NCBI GenBank assembly: GCA_020073385.1
Contig: JAIQFH010000018.1
Coordinates: 1-64,000, forward strand
Direction of reading: 5' to 3'
DNA length: 64,000 nucleotides
From: Terriglobia bacterium
GTDB lineage: Bacteria > Acidobacteriota > Terriglobia > Terriglobales > Acidobacteriaceae
The position numbers and the translations under genes were made by a program. Below the pieces are notes generated by a model. It was not told the DNA's origin and did not search any database. It saw nothing but the letters and a program-made list of their open reading frames with translations. Shown in pieces: positions 9,229-18,316 of the stretch (positions are counted from its first letter, which is position 1; every line of letters starts with the position of its first letter).

Positions 9229-10293
9229 GTGGCCTGTCGCAGTGAGTTCGTTACTGCGGACGCGGCGGGAGGGGTCGGAGTATTTCCACTGGATGGGGCG
9301 AGCATTGGCGGAGTAGGCATTGATGTAGCGGCGGAGTTTGCGAGCTAAGTCGGGAACCGAGGTGAAGATGCCCCGTGCGATGACCTCGCGTTCGATCTTG
9401 GCGAACCAGATCTCGACCTGATTGAGCCAGGACGAGTAAGTGGGCGTGAAGTGAAACTGGACTCGCGGATGTTGCTGGAGGAACTGGCGGACCGCTTGAG
9501 TTTTGTGCGCGGAGAGATTGTCGAGGATGATGTGAATCTGTTGCCGAGGCGGGCACAAGGATACGACCTCTTGCAAAAAGGCTACGAACTCGCGGCTGGT
9601 ATGGCGGGCCGCGGTTTTGCCGTGGACGCGACCGGTGGTGGTATTAAGCGCTGCATATAAGGAGAGCGTGCCGTGGCGGTAGTACTCGAAGCCGTGCCGT
9701 TCGGCGCGTCCCGGCGAGAGGGGCAGGACGGGATCGAGACGGTCCAAGGCTTGAATGGCGGTCTTCTCATCGACGCAGAATACGGCCGCATGCTGCGGCG
9801 GGCGCAGATAGAGGGCGAGGATGTCAGCGGCTTTGCTTTCGAATTCAGGATCGTCGCTTGCCATGTAGCGTTCGAGGCGGTGCGGTTTCAGGCCGGCTTC
9901 TTGCCAAACGCGATGCACTGCGTCTTTGCTGACGCCGAGCGCAGAGGCCAGCTTGCGGCAACTCCAGTGCGTAGACCCGTCGCTAGGTTTTCTCCGCGTC
10001 GCCGACAGGATGCGGGCGCGCAGAGCCGGAGTCAGCACACTGGGCTTCTGGCCGGGATGATAGGTGTCCAGTCCCTCCAGTCCGTATCGCCGGAAGCGTT
10101 GCTTCCAGCGAACGATGGTGGGCGCCGTGGTCTGGAGCTGTCGCTTAATCGCGTTGAAGGACGACCCTTCTGCCAGCATGAGGATCAACTTGGCGCGAAA
10201 CACGTATCCGGCCGGCAGAGCACGGGACTGGGCGATGCTACTTAGATCGGACTGCTGTTGCTTGGTGAGCAAGATTTCGCTGCCAGTCGCCAT
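9226..10293 (-). CDS. IS630 family transposase
   Basis: Helix-turn-helix N-terminus, FCVDEKTAIQALDR, IILDNLSAHK, FHFTPTYSSWLNQVEIWFAKIER (DDE motif). Confidence 0.93.
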   Translation of the reverse strand: MATGSEILLTKQQQSDLSSIAQSRALPAGYVFRAKLILMLAEGSSFNAIKRQLQTTAPTIVRWKQRFRRYGLEGLDTYHPGQKPSVLTPALRARILSATRRKPSDGSTHWSCRKLASALGVSKDAVHRVWQEAGLKPHRLERYMASDDPEFESKAADILALYLRPPQHAAVFCVDEKTAIQALDRLDPVLPLSPGRAERHGFEYYRHGTLSLYAALNTTTGRVHGKTAARHTSREFVAFLQEVVSLCPPRQQIHIILDNLSAHKTQAVRQFLQQHPRVQFHFTPTYSSWLNQVEIWFAKIEREVIARGIFTSVPDLARKLRRYINAYSANARPIQWKYSDPSRRVRSNELTATGH

Positions 10294-10343
10294 GACAGCT
10301 TTGATGCTAGCAGCCTAGTAATGGTTACTCTGCGACAGCCCAC
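9229..10343 (-). mobile_element. IS630-type insertion sequence
   Basis: Left end GTGGCCTGTCGCAG and right end CTGCGACAGCCCAC are near-perfect inverted repeats, flanked on both sides by TA (9227-9228, 10344-10345). Confidence 0.92.
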
Positions 10344-10364
10344 TAGAGATGAGGGATCAGCTCT

Positions 10365-10457
10365 CAGCTCTCAGCTTCTAGCTTCTAGCTTCTAGCTTCT
10401 AGCTTCTAGCTTCTAGCTTCTAGCTTCTAGCTTCTAGCTTCTAGCTTCTAGCTTCTG
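10365..10457. repeat. Heptanucleotide tandem array (AGCTTCT)n
   Basis: Roughly a dozen uninterrupted AGCTTCT/CTAGCTT units preceded by AGCTCTC variants. Confidence 0.95.
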
Positions 10458-10538
10458 GATGCGCCGGTGGTTGGGTGGGATGCCTGACCTCGAGTCCGAG
10501 CATTTGGACGTTTGCCACTTCCAGCGCCTTCGCAGCGG

Positions 10539-11384
10539 TCAACCTCGTTTGCGCCGGGACTTTGCCGGTTCGGCGGCGGGTTCTTCCGAGGCGGTGGTCG
10601 CAGCCGGTTTCTTTCTGCCTTCCATTTGCGCCAGGCTCTGCTTCAGGGCGGCCATCAGGTCGACCACCGGCGCTAACTTCTTCGGCCTTTCGACTTCCGC
10701 AATTTCGCCGCCTTCGAGCTTGGTTTCAATCAGTTTCTTGAGGTTTTCCTGGAAGTTGTCTTTGTATTTTTCCGGATCCCACTCGTCGGCGAGAGCTTCG
10801 ATCAACTGATGCGCTACTTTCACTTCCGCTTCCTTCAGCTCAACTTCGGGGGCACCGAAACCTTCCACCTTGCGGACTTCCTCGGCGTAGTACATGGTGT
10901 GCAGCATCATTCCACCTTCGTGCGGACGCAGGAAAACCGTGTACTCGCGGTTGTGCATGGTGATTTTGGCGATCGCGACGTATTCGCTTTCTTCGAGCGC
11001 CTTGGTCAGCAGCGCGTAGGGGCGGCGGCCCGCTTCCTCGGGCATCATGTAGTACGACGACTCGAAGTAAACCGGATCGACTTCGCTGGCTTTCACGAAT
11101 TCGAGAATCTCCATCGTCTTGGCCGTCTGCGGCTCGATCTTCTTGATCTCGTCCGGTTCGATGACGATGTATTCGTCCTTGCGAAACTCGTATCCCTTGA
11201 CAATTTCGTTGCGCTCGACGACCTGGCCGTCGGCCTGGCACACATACTGCTGTTTCAACCGCGACTTGTCAGGACGGTGCAGCATGTTGAAGGAAATACT
11301 CTGACTGCGCGCGCCGGAGAAAAGGCGTACCGGCATGGAGATGAGTCCGAACGTTAAGTGACCAGACCAGACCGACGAAGGCAT
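10539..11384 (-). CDS. ku: Ku protein (bacterial NHEJ DNA-end-binding)
   Basis: MPSSVWSGHLTFGLISMPVRLFSGAR... through GGEIAEVERPKKLAPVVDLMAALKQSL and a basic tail. Confidence 0.95.
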   Translation of the reverse strand: MPSSVWSGHLTFGLISMPVRLFSGARSQSISFNMLHRPDKSRLKQQYVCQADGQVVERNEIVKGYEFRKDEYIVIEPDEIKKIEPQTAKTMEILEFVKASEVDPVYFESSYYMMPEEAGRRPYALLTKALEESEYVAIAKITMHNREYTVFLRPHEGGMMLHTMYYAEEVRKVEGFGAPEVELKEAEVKVAHQLIEALADEWDPEKYKDNFQENLKKLIETKLEGGEIAEVERPKKLAPVVDLMAALKQSLAQMEGRKKPAATTASEEPAAEPAKSRRKRG

Positions 11385-11688
11385 TGTGCCCCTCACAGGT
11401 GTTCCCACAGGCGGCCCACAAGCGGCCCGGGGTGGTTGCTAAACTCAACGGCACAGAGAGTTTAGCCTAGATTTTAATTGGATGCACCAAAACTGGGAGC
11501 ATGGGGAATCGAAATTCGAAGCCAAAGCCGATGGGGCCGTCCCATCGCGAATACTACCGCTAGTAGTTTACTCAATAGGTTCCGACTTCCAGAGCGCTGC
11601 AGAGCCGTCGGAGGGCAGAATTCACATTTCTTGAAGCCCCTGAAGAGTTAGATCATCTGTTACTCACAAAATCCATAGGAGACAATGA

Positions 11689-12213
11689 ATGACCGATTTG
11701 CGCTATCCCATCGGCAAATTCCACTACGACGGGCCTTTGAGCTCCCAGCAACAACAAGCGTTCCTCGATGAGATCGCCAAAACACCAGAAAACCTGCGCG
11801 ACGCTGTCCAGGGACTGTCGAACACGCAGTTCGACACTCCCTATCGACCCGAGGGATGGACCGTCAGACAGGTGGTGCATCACGTTCCCGACAGCCACCT
11901 GAACGCGTATGTGCGTTTCAAGTTAGCCCTGACTGAAGACGATCCGACGATCAAGCCGTATGCCGAAGATCGCTGGGCGCAACTCGCCGACACCCCCGGG
12001 ACGCCGATCGACGTTTCGCTAACTCTGCTCGATTCCCTGCACGACCGCTGGGTACGCCTGTTGCGGTCTCTGACTCCAGAACAATGGAAGCGAACATTCC
12101 GCCATCCTGAGATGGGGCCGATGACCCTGGAGAAGACGCTTGCGCTCTATGCCTGGCACGGACCCCATCACGTGGCCCACGTTACCGAACTGCGCAAGCG
12201 GATGTCGTGGTAA
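11689..12213 (+). CDS. YfiT/BstA-like DinB-family putative metal-dependent hydrolase/transferase
   Basis: DLRYPIGKF, RPEGWTVRQVVHHVPDSH, YAWHGPHHVAHVTELR histidines. Confidence 0.88.
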   Translation: MTDLRYPIGKFHYDGPLSSQQQQAFLDEIAKTPENLRDAVQGLSNTQFDTPYRPEGWTVRQVVHHVPDSHLNAYVRFKLALTEDDPTIKPYAEDRWAQLADTPGTPIDVSLTLLDSLHDRWVRLLRSLTPEQWKRTFRHPEMGPMTLEKTLALYAWHGPHHVAHVTELRKRMSW

Positions 12214-12237
12214 CTTGGCCGCACGAGGACCAGCAAG

Positions 12238-12558
12238 ATGATCGCGAGAGTGTGGCACGGATACACCAAGCCGGAACACGCGGATTTCTATGCGGCGATG
12301 TTGAAGCCTGAACTTCTGCCGGGCATCAGCAAAGCCAAAGGGTACAAGGGAAGTTATTTGCTTCAAAGAAATCTCGGAGCAGAGGTGGAGTTCATCACGA
12401 TTCTGCTCTGGGATTCGATCGATGCGCTTCGCGCCGCCGCCCGACACGACGACTACGAAACCGCAATCATCCCTGAGGAGCGCCGAAAATATCTGGCGCG
12501 GTACGACACGAAAGCATCGCACTATGAAGTTGCGTCGGTACACGGAATCCCGCTGTAG
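12238..12558 (+). CDS. Antibiotic biosynthesis monooxygenase (ABM)-domain-like protein
   Basis: IARVWHGYTKPEHADFYAAM...LPGISKAKGYKGSYLLQRN...FITILLWDSIDALRA. Confidence 0.75.
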   Translation: MIARVWHGYTKPEHADFYAAMLKPELLPGISKAKGYKGSYLLQRNLGAEVEFITILLWDSIDALRAAARHDDYETAIIPEERRKYLARYDTKASHYEVASVHGIPL

Positions 12559-12563
12559 CGAAT

Positions 12564-12603
12564 TGTGATTAGGATCACACCGCAGTCAGTGATGTGAATC
12601 ACA
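12564..12603. promoter_or_regulatory. Two tandem CRP/FNR-family operator-like palindromes
   Basis: TGTGATTAGGATCACA (12564-12579, perfect TGTGA-N6-TCACA) and AGTGATGTGAATCACA (12588-12603), centres 24 bp apart. Confidence 0.6.
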
Positions 12604-12694
12604 AATTTCGAATGGGGCCTCGGAAGAAAGGAACTTCTCATCGGAAACTTCCGTCATCTTTCGGGGCTGGTACCGGGACTTTAACATCGACGCG

Positions 12695-13351
12695 ATGGAC
12701 TTATCTGATCGACGCATTCTTATACAGTACCGTCTGATTCTCTGCATTCTTCTTCTGGCCCTTGCAGCGGCAGCCCAGAACACGGGCAGTTCGAACCAGG
12801 CCCCGGACGAGAAAAAAACTGCCGTTGCCGAGGATTCCGTCGCCGCGGCTGCGCGAAGTTCCAAAAATCAAAAAGCCCATGCCAAGAAGGTCTTTAGTGA
12901 CGAAGACATGGAAGCATGGTCTGGCCCTTTGCCGCGCTTGAAGATGGAGGGCACGGAGAATGCGGATGAGATCATCGCGGCCATTAACACATACAGGGCG
13001 AAGCACACGGCTGAGCAAACGGAGCGAGTGGTGCGTATCTGGTACGAGCGGTACGACGAAATCCTGACGGCAGCGATCCAGAACAATATCGAAACCAGAG
13101 TCCTTCGCGACGCGAACACCAGCAACGGATACGAGCTGTGCATGGAGAGCCGAGACTACCAGCAGTGCAACAATCGACAAATGGCCGAGCAGCGCGGTGC
13201 GCGCAATGACCAGATTCAAATCGCGAAGAATTTCAACGTGGAATCGCGCATTCAGCAGGCATTCATGAGAATTCGCAATGCGCTCATGATGTGTAATCTT
13301 CGCTACGAGTGGTTCAAGGTCCGAACGACCAACGGAGTGGACAAGTTCTGA
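12695..13351 (+). CDS. Hypothetical secreted protein
   Basis: Hydrophobic signal (LILCILLLALAAAAQ) and coherent coding sequence. Confidence 0.65.
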   Translation: MDLSDRRILIQYRLILCILLLALAAAAQNTGSSNQAPDEKKTAVAEDSVAAAARSSKNQKAHAKKVFSDEDMEAWSGPLPRLKMEGTENADEIIAAINTYRAKHTAEQTERVVRIWYERYDEILTAAIQNNIETRVLRDANTSNGYELCMESRDYQQCNNRQMAEQRGARNDQIQIAKNFNVESRIQQAFMRIRNALMMCNLRYEWFKVRTTNGVDKF

Positions 13352-13366
13352 ACCAGGCTTCGCGTC

Positions 13367-13987
13367 TCAGGTAATCCCAACCCGCCACAGCATGTAGCTG
13401 GTGGCTTCGCGCAGTACGGCCAGCGCGCGCTGAAAGATGCTGTGCGGCCGCGAGTCGGGACGGGGCGCGGTGTAGACCGGACCGATTCCTTCGTGCTCTA
13501 GCAGCTTGCGGATGCGAAACACGTGATACGCATCGCTCACCGCGACGCAACTGCGCAGGCTGTTGGCGTGCATGATGACTCCCACCCGTACCGCCGATTC
13601 CGACGTATCCCGGCCCTGAGTTTCGGCGATCAGGCTGCGCTCGGGAACACCGTGTCGCATCAGGTAATCCTTGCCAACGCCACCTTCCGTGAACTTGGGA
13701 TCGGACGCGGCACCGCCCGTGGTAATGAGAACGGGAGCCACTCCGCGATGAAAAAGATCGAGAGCGTGATCCAGTCGTGCCTTCAGGACGGGAGACGGAC
13801 GGCCGGAGTATTCTGCCGCTCCAAACACCACGATCGCATCCGCGTGCGGCACTTCCTGTTGCGAGGCCGACGCTACGATATGAGCGGCGGTGATGGCCAG
13901 AAAGGCGAGAACTACCGCGATGGCCAGAAGCAGCAAGCGAAGCCACCAGCGTCGGGGCCGATGCCGTTTGACGGGTGCGTCGGTCAT
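13367..13987 (-). CDS. YdcF/DUF218 family membrane-anchored protein
   Basis: ADAIVVFGAAEYSGRPSPVLKARLDHALDLF...VSDAYHVFRIRKLLEHEG. Confidence 0.85.
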   Translation of the reverse strand: MTDAPVKRHRPRRWWLRLLLLAIAVVLAFLAITAAHIVASASQQEVPHADAIVVFGAAEYSGRPSPVLKARLDHALDLFHRGVAPVLITTGGAASDPKFTEGGVGKDYLMRHGVPERSLIAETQGRDTSESAVRVGVIMHANSLRSCVAVSDAYHVFRIRKLLEHEGIGPVYTAPRPDSRPHSIFQRALAVLREATSYMLWRVGIT

Positions 13988-14009
13988 CCTCTACGGTTAG
14001 TCCTCGCGC

Positions 14010-14681
14010 TCATCCCTGAGCGAAAAACTTGGAAATATCGTCGGCGGAGATCGCCCCTTCGCGGATGATCCGCCAGCGAGCGTTCTCGTCGCTCAAGTCA
14101 ACGATGGTCGAGGCCACGTCGCGGGGAGAGGTGCCTCCATCGACAATGATGTTGATACGTCCGTGCAACTGGTCGTGCACCTGCTCGGCGCTGGTGCATT
14201 CGGCGGCGCCGCTCAGGTTGGCGGAAGTCGCGGTGATCGGGATCGCCGCCGCACTCACGACAGCAAGGGGAATCTTCGCATTGGGCACACGCAGGGCGAC
14301 ATTGCCCGTATTCGCCGTTACTTTAAGAGGCAAGCGCGAGCCAGCTTTCACGATGATGGTCAGTGGGCCCGGCCAAAACTTACGAGCGAGCGCGTAGAAT
14401 TCTTCAGGTAGCGGCTTAGCCAGTTCCTCCGCCTGATCGGTGCTCTCGATCAGCAGCGAAAGCGGCTTGTGACGGGAACGAGTCTTGATGTCATAAACCT
14501 TCTCTACCGCGCGCAGATTGAAGGGATCGGCGGCCAGACCATAGAACGTGTCAGTTGGCATGCCCAGTACTTCGCCCGACCGGATCTGATCGGCGGCATA
14601 CTTCACCAGGGAGGTTTCGGGATTCTCGGAGTTGATTTTTACGATTTCGGCGCGCACGGCGCTCCTTCTGTAATTGCTCAA
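14010..14681 (-). CDS. tsaC: L-threonylcarbamoyladenylate synthase (Sua5/YciO/YrdC)
   Basis: GEVLGMPTDTFYGLAADPFN, KTRSRHKPLSLLI, ITATSANLSG. Confidence 0.92.
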   Translation of the reverse strand: MSNYRRSAVRAEIVKINSENPETSLVKYAADQIRSGEVLGMPTDTFYGLAADPFNLRAVEKVYDIKTRSRHKPLSLLIESTDQAEELAKPLPEEFYALARKFWPGPLTIIVKAGSRLPLKVTANTGNVALRVPNAKIPLAVVSAAAIPITATSANLSGAAECTSAEQVHDQLHGRINIIVDGGTSPRDVASTIVDLSDENARWRIIREGAISADDISKFFAQG

Positions 14682-14780
14682 GCAGATTAAGATTGACGGC
14701 GGAACCTATCATAATACGGCATTTCAGAACCACGAAGAGCACCAAGTTACAGGCAGGAAGAACCTTGCGCTTCGCGTCCC

Positions 14781-15704
14781 ATGAGCCAGCCCGGGCGAAG
14801 GCGAATGGGATCTTTATCCTTTGATGCCAAGCGCCCCCAGAACAAACCTATGGTCAAAGCTTCAGATGTCAAAGCCGGTCAGCAGCACAGGCTGCGCCGG
14901 ATCGAAGGACGTCACAATCCACTCGTGAAGGAACTTCGGCAGGCTTTTGCGCGCGGGGAACGCACCGACAGCGGCGACTGCGCGATCGAGGGCCTGCGCG
15001 TGGTGGAGGAGGCGATCCGGAGCGGGTTGAAGTTTCGAGCGGTCTTCTTCAGGGAATCGGCACAGAGCATGGCTGAGCGTCTCCTGCCGCAGATCGGCTC
15101 GCATGTAGAGACACTACTAATACCCGACAAGATATTCGATGGAGCCGTTCCCAGCGACGCGCCACAAGGAGTCGCAGCCATGGTCAGGCTTCGCGACTTT
15201 TCTGTGGACGACATCCTGGAACGCCTGCAAATCGGACCGGTGATCGTGGTCGTGGGATTACAGGATCCCGGGAATCTGGGGACGATCTTGCGTTCTGCTG
15301 AAGCATTCGGCAGCGCCGGCGTAGTGTTGGGAGAAGGCTCCGTCAGTCCGTTCAATACGAAAGTGATTCGGGCATCGGCGGGCTCGATCTTCCGCCTGCC
15401 CGTGATTCTTTCGAAAAACAGTGGCGGCATGGAAGGGGTCACAGTCAAGTTTCGCGCTCAACAGGTGCGAATGATTGCGACCTCCTCGCACAAGGGGACA
15501 CCCCTAGATCAGGCACGCCTCACCGGACCTTCGGCGGTCTTCATTGGAAGTGAGGGCTCGGGGCTCCCGCGCAATTTGATGGCGCAGGTGGATGAATTAG
15601 TCGCGATTCCGCATTCGCCGCAAGTGGAATCGCTGAACGCAGGCGTCGCGGGCAGCATCGTGCTGTATGAGGCGGCGCGACAGCGAGGCAGTGTGGCAGG
15701 GTAA
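14781..15704 (+). CDS. TrmH/SpoU family RNA 2'-O-methyltransferase
   Basis: QDPGNLGTILRSAEAFG, FIGSEGSGLP, IPHSPQVESLNAGVAGSIVLYE. Confidence 0.93.
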   Translation: MSQPGRRRMGSLSFDAKRPQNKPMVKASDVKAGQQHRLRRIEGRHNPLVKELRQAFARGERTDSGDCAIEGLRVVEEAIRSGLKFRAVFFRESAQSMAERLLPQIGSHVETLLIPDKIFDGAVPSDAPQGVAAMVRLRDFSVDDILERLQIGPVIVVVGLQDPGNLGTILRSAEAFGSAGVVLGEGSVSPFNTKVIRASAGSIFRLPVILSKNSGGMEGVTVKFRAQQVRMIATSSHKGTPLDQARLTGPSAVFIGSEGSGLPRNLMAQVDELVAIPHSPQVESLNAGVAGSIVLYEAARQRGSVAG

Positions 15705-16322
15705 TCAGTAAATCCCCGGCACCACCGCAGGCACGTGCCTCGCGTACTCCTCAAACTCCTCGCCGAATTCGGCTCGCAGCAACTTCTCTTCGCTGCGCAC
15801 ACGGATCACCATGCCGATCGCAAAAATGACAATGGCCGCGATCATCGCAATCCAATGCTCCGTCGCCAGGCCCGTCGCGATGAGCATTCCCAACATGCCC
15901 GTGTAGATGGGATTCCGAACGTGCGCATACGGTCCGACGGTAATCAACTGATGGCCCTCAACCAGGCGCGCCCGCATCGCCCACTGCTTGCCCAGCGTTC
16001 GGATCGCAGACTCGATCAGCCATCCTGACACAGCCGCGATGCCAACGGTTATGACTCCAAACACGATTCCGGCCACGCCTGAGAGCGCCGCGACCGGCGG
16101 CAGGAATGGTCTCCGCGGAGGTTGAAAGAAAACCAGAAAGTAGCCGACCATCTGCAGAAAAATTCCCAGACTGGCGAACCTATCGCGTTTCGCCTCGGTG
16201 GCCTTCGGGGGCCGTCTGCGCAAGAGGAAGATTCCGGCAAAGAAGATCCAGCAGAGCATTACCCCGGCCAGCGTCGCCAGGGCGAGTGGGGTTGGGTTCG
16301 ACATGGATTCGCCCGTTGCCAT
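15705..16322 (-). CDS. Isoprenylcysteine carboxyl methyltransferase (ICMT)-like membrane methyltransferase
   Basis: LITVGPYAHVRNPIYTGMLGMLIATG and EEKLLRAEFGEEFEEYARHV. Confidence 0.88.
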   Translation of the reverse strand: MATGESMSNPTPLALATLAGVMLCWIFFAGIFLLRRRPPKATEAKRDRFASLGIFLQMVGYFLVFFQPPRRPFLPPVAALSGVAGIVFGVITVGIAAVSGWLIESAIRTLGKQWAMRARLVEGHQLITVGPYAHVRNPIYTGMLGMLIATGLATEHWIAMIAAIVIFAIGMVIRVRSEEKLLRAEFGEEFEEYARHVPAVVPGIY

Positions 16323-16436
16323 TGTGAGCCGCGTGAAATCTAATCTACCAGTTCTTCTTCAGCTTTCTCTTTCCCCTCGAATCTGCTTAAATCGAGTTTA
16401 GCGCAACACCGCCGCGTGCCGGTGGTCCCTTAATTT

Positions 16437-17189
16437 GTGGTCGACATTCATTCGCATATTCTTCCGGAAGTAGATGACGGACCGAAGTCATGGGACGTCT
16501 GCGTCGCCATGTGCCGGGCGGCCGCTGCTGACGGCATCACGCACATGGTCGCCAGTCCGCACGCCAACGACCGCTATCACTACGATCGCGAATACATGCA
16601 AGGACTCGTTACCCATCTGCAGCAGCTCGTCGGAGACACGCCCAAGATCACTTTGGGCTGCGACTTTCATCTTTCGTACGAGAATCTGCAGGACGCATTC
16701 GCCCACCCCTCGCGCTACGTCATCGGTAACACGCACTACCTGCTCGTGGAGTTCAGCAACTACGGCGTCCCGCAGAACACAACCGATTCCTTCCACAAGT
16801 TCGGCGATCGCGGGATCACCGTGGTCATCACGCATCCTGAGCGCAATCCGATCCTCCGCGAGAACCTGCAGCGTGTGGTCGAGTGGGCCGAGCAGGGGTG
16901 CATCGTTCAGATGACGGGTTCGGCGCTCACCGGATTTTGGGGTGAGCGCACCCGCCGCGCCGCGGAGTGGCTGCTCGAAAGCCAGGCGGTGCATGTTCTC
17001 GCCACCGACGCCCATGATCTGGAGAAACGGGTACCGATTCTTTCGACCTCTCGCGATGCGGCCGCGCAAATCGTCGGGGACGAGATCGCGGAATTACTAG
17101 TCACCGACAATCCCAGCGCAATCGTCAACGATCAGCAGTTGCCGTTTTTTCCGCGCCCATCGGCGATCGGCAGCTACCGGAAAAAATAG
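16437..17189 (+). CDS. PHP-type tyrosine-protein phosphatase (CpsB/CapC-like)
   Basis: DIHSHILPEVDDGPKSWD, VASPHANDRY, HPERNPILRENLQRV, LATDAHDLEKR. Confidence 0.88.
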   Translation: MVDIHSHILPEVDDGPKSWDVCVAMCRAAAADGITHMVASPHANDRYHYDREYMQGLVTHLQQLVGDTPKITLGCDFHLSYENLQDAFAHPSRYVIGNTHYLLVEFSNYGVPQNTTDSFHKFGDRGITVVITHPERNPILRENLQRVVEWAEQGCIVQMTGSALTGFWGERTRRAAEWLLESQAVHVLATDAHDLEKRVPILSTSRDAAAQIVGDEIAELLVTDNPSAIVNDQQLPFFPRPSAIGSYRKK

Positions 17190-17478
17190 CTTGCAGAACT
17201 CGGTGCCCGGTCGATCCGCTCATCTGCTGGAGTGCCCCGCGCGGCGATTCTTAACCCCGCTGTGAGACTTTTGCCATCCACCCAAGCCATATTTCGGGCA
17301 TGACTCTTCGATGCCCCAGAGGGAGATGAATCGATTTAACTTCTGAGTATAAATTGATGATTCGGAACGACTTATCTTGATTATTTGACATGGCCGCCAT
17401 GTTCGGCAAACTGCTGCCCGCAAACCCTTTATAGCCCGGTGCACCAGTCTCGGGGCATGCCCTTACGTTCAGATTCGT

Positions 17479-17548
17479 CAACCACGAAGTATCACGAAGG
17501 CCTCGCTGTCGGCTTTCCTTCGTGGTACTTAGTGTTCTCTGTGGTTGA
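17479..17548. repeat. Imperfect palindromic repeat of the CCACGAAG type
   Basis: CAACCACGAAGTATCACGAAGG ... CCTTCGTGGTACTTAGTG...GTGGTTG. Confidence 0.65.
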
Positions 17549-17575
17549 AGGTTCTCGAATTGCTCAGGCGACCGC

Positions 17576-18214
17576 TTACTGCGGACTGCTGCCCTCGCTC
17601 GGAGGTGGTGTAGACACAGGAGCGGGCGTGGAACTTGAGGCCGGCGCTGGTTCGGCGGTTGCCGGAGAGGTATGCGATGTTGCTGGCGTGGCTTGAGCCC
17701 TCGGACGATCCGGAACGGTCGTCATCGCGCTCTCCGGATTCAACAGATGATCTTTGCTCGGTCCTAGGCCCAGGCTGATCAAAGCACGCGAGTCGGGAAC
17801 CGTCTTGCTCTGCCATCCGTGATCGGCCTGGTAGCGGCGCATCGCTTCTTCGCTGGCCTGGTTCCACGTACCGGCGGGCTCGCCAGTCAGGTAGTGTTCG
17901 CGGATCAGAGCTTCCTGAATGGCCTGCGCGCGTTCGGAATCAATTTTCTGCTGGCCGCGCAGGCGCGAAGACTTCCGGTGAGACCGCTTCCCCGATGTCT
18001 TGCTCGAAGAGCTCTTTACGGCAGTGGAACTGCTCGAAGACGAATGGTGCTTGTACGATGAGGTGGACGTCTTCTTGGTAGATGTGGATTTGCCGGAAGC
18101 AGTCGCAGCTGAATCTTGCGGAGGACTCGCTGCAGCTACCAGCGCGCAACTCAGCGTCAGCGCGCAAACGGCGCCGATCTGTGCGTTGCGAAACTTAGCG
18201 CCCGGCCGAATCAT
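17576..18214 (-). CDS. Secreted Ser/Lys-rich protein with peptidoglycan-binding-like domain
   Basis: Signal peptide; AIQEALIREHYLTGEPAGTWNQASEEAMRRYQADHGW. Confidence 0.75.
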   Translation of the reverse strand: MIRPGAKFRNAQIGAVCALTLSCALVAAASPPQDSAATASGKSTSTKKTSTSSYKHHSSSSSSTAVKSSSSKTSGKRSHRKSSRLRGQQKIDSERAQAIQEALIREHYLTGEPAGTWNQASEEAMRRYQADHGWQSKTVPDSRALISLGLGPSKDHLLNPESAMTTVPDRPRAQATPATSHTSPATAEPAPASSSTPAPVSTPPPSEGSSPQ

Positions 18215-18227
18215 CCTTCTTCTAACT

Positions 18228-18309
18228 CCAAAATAAAACGCCCAGCCGTTGGAACCGGCACTGTCATCATCTCTAATCTGTCGCGACAGTACCAGTTCCG
18301 GCTGGGCGG
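18228..18309 (-). terminator. Long-stem Rho-independent terminator downstream of htrA
   Basis: CGCCCAGCCG-GGAACYGGYACTGTC ... GACAGTACCAGTTCCGGCTGGGCG; on the minus strand followed by TTTTATTTT. Confidence 0.75.
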
Positions 18310-18316
18310 TTAACGG

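Noticed and set aside
10365-10457. CRISPR array
   Set aside because: Unit is 7 bp with no spacers and no cas genes nearby.
10539-11384. Ku as part of a defence island or NHEJ operon
   Set aside because: No LigD or other repair/defence gene adjacent; stand-alone ku genes occur in many bacteria.
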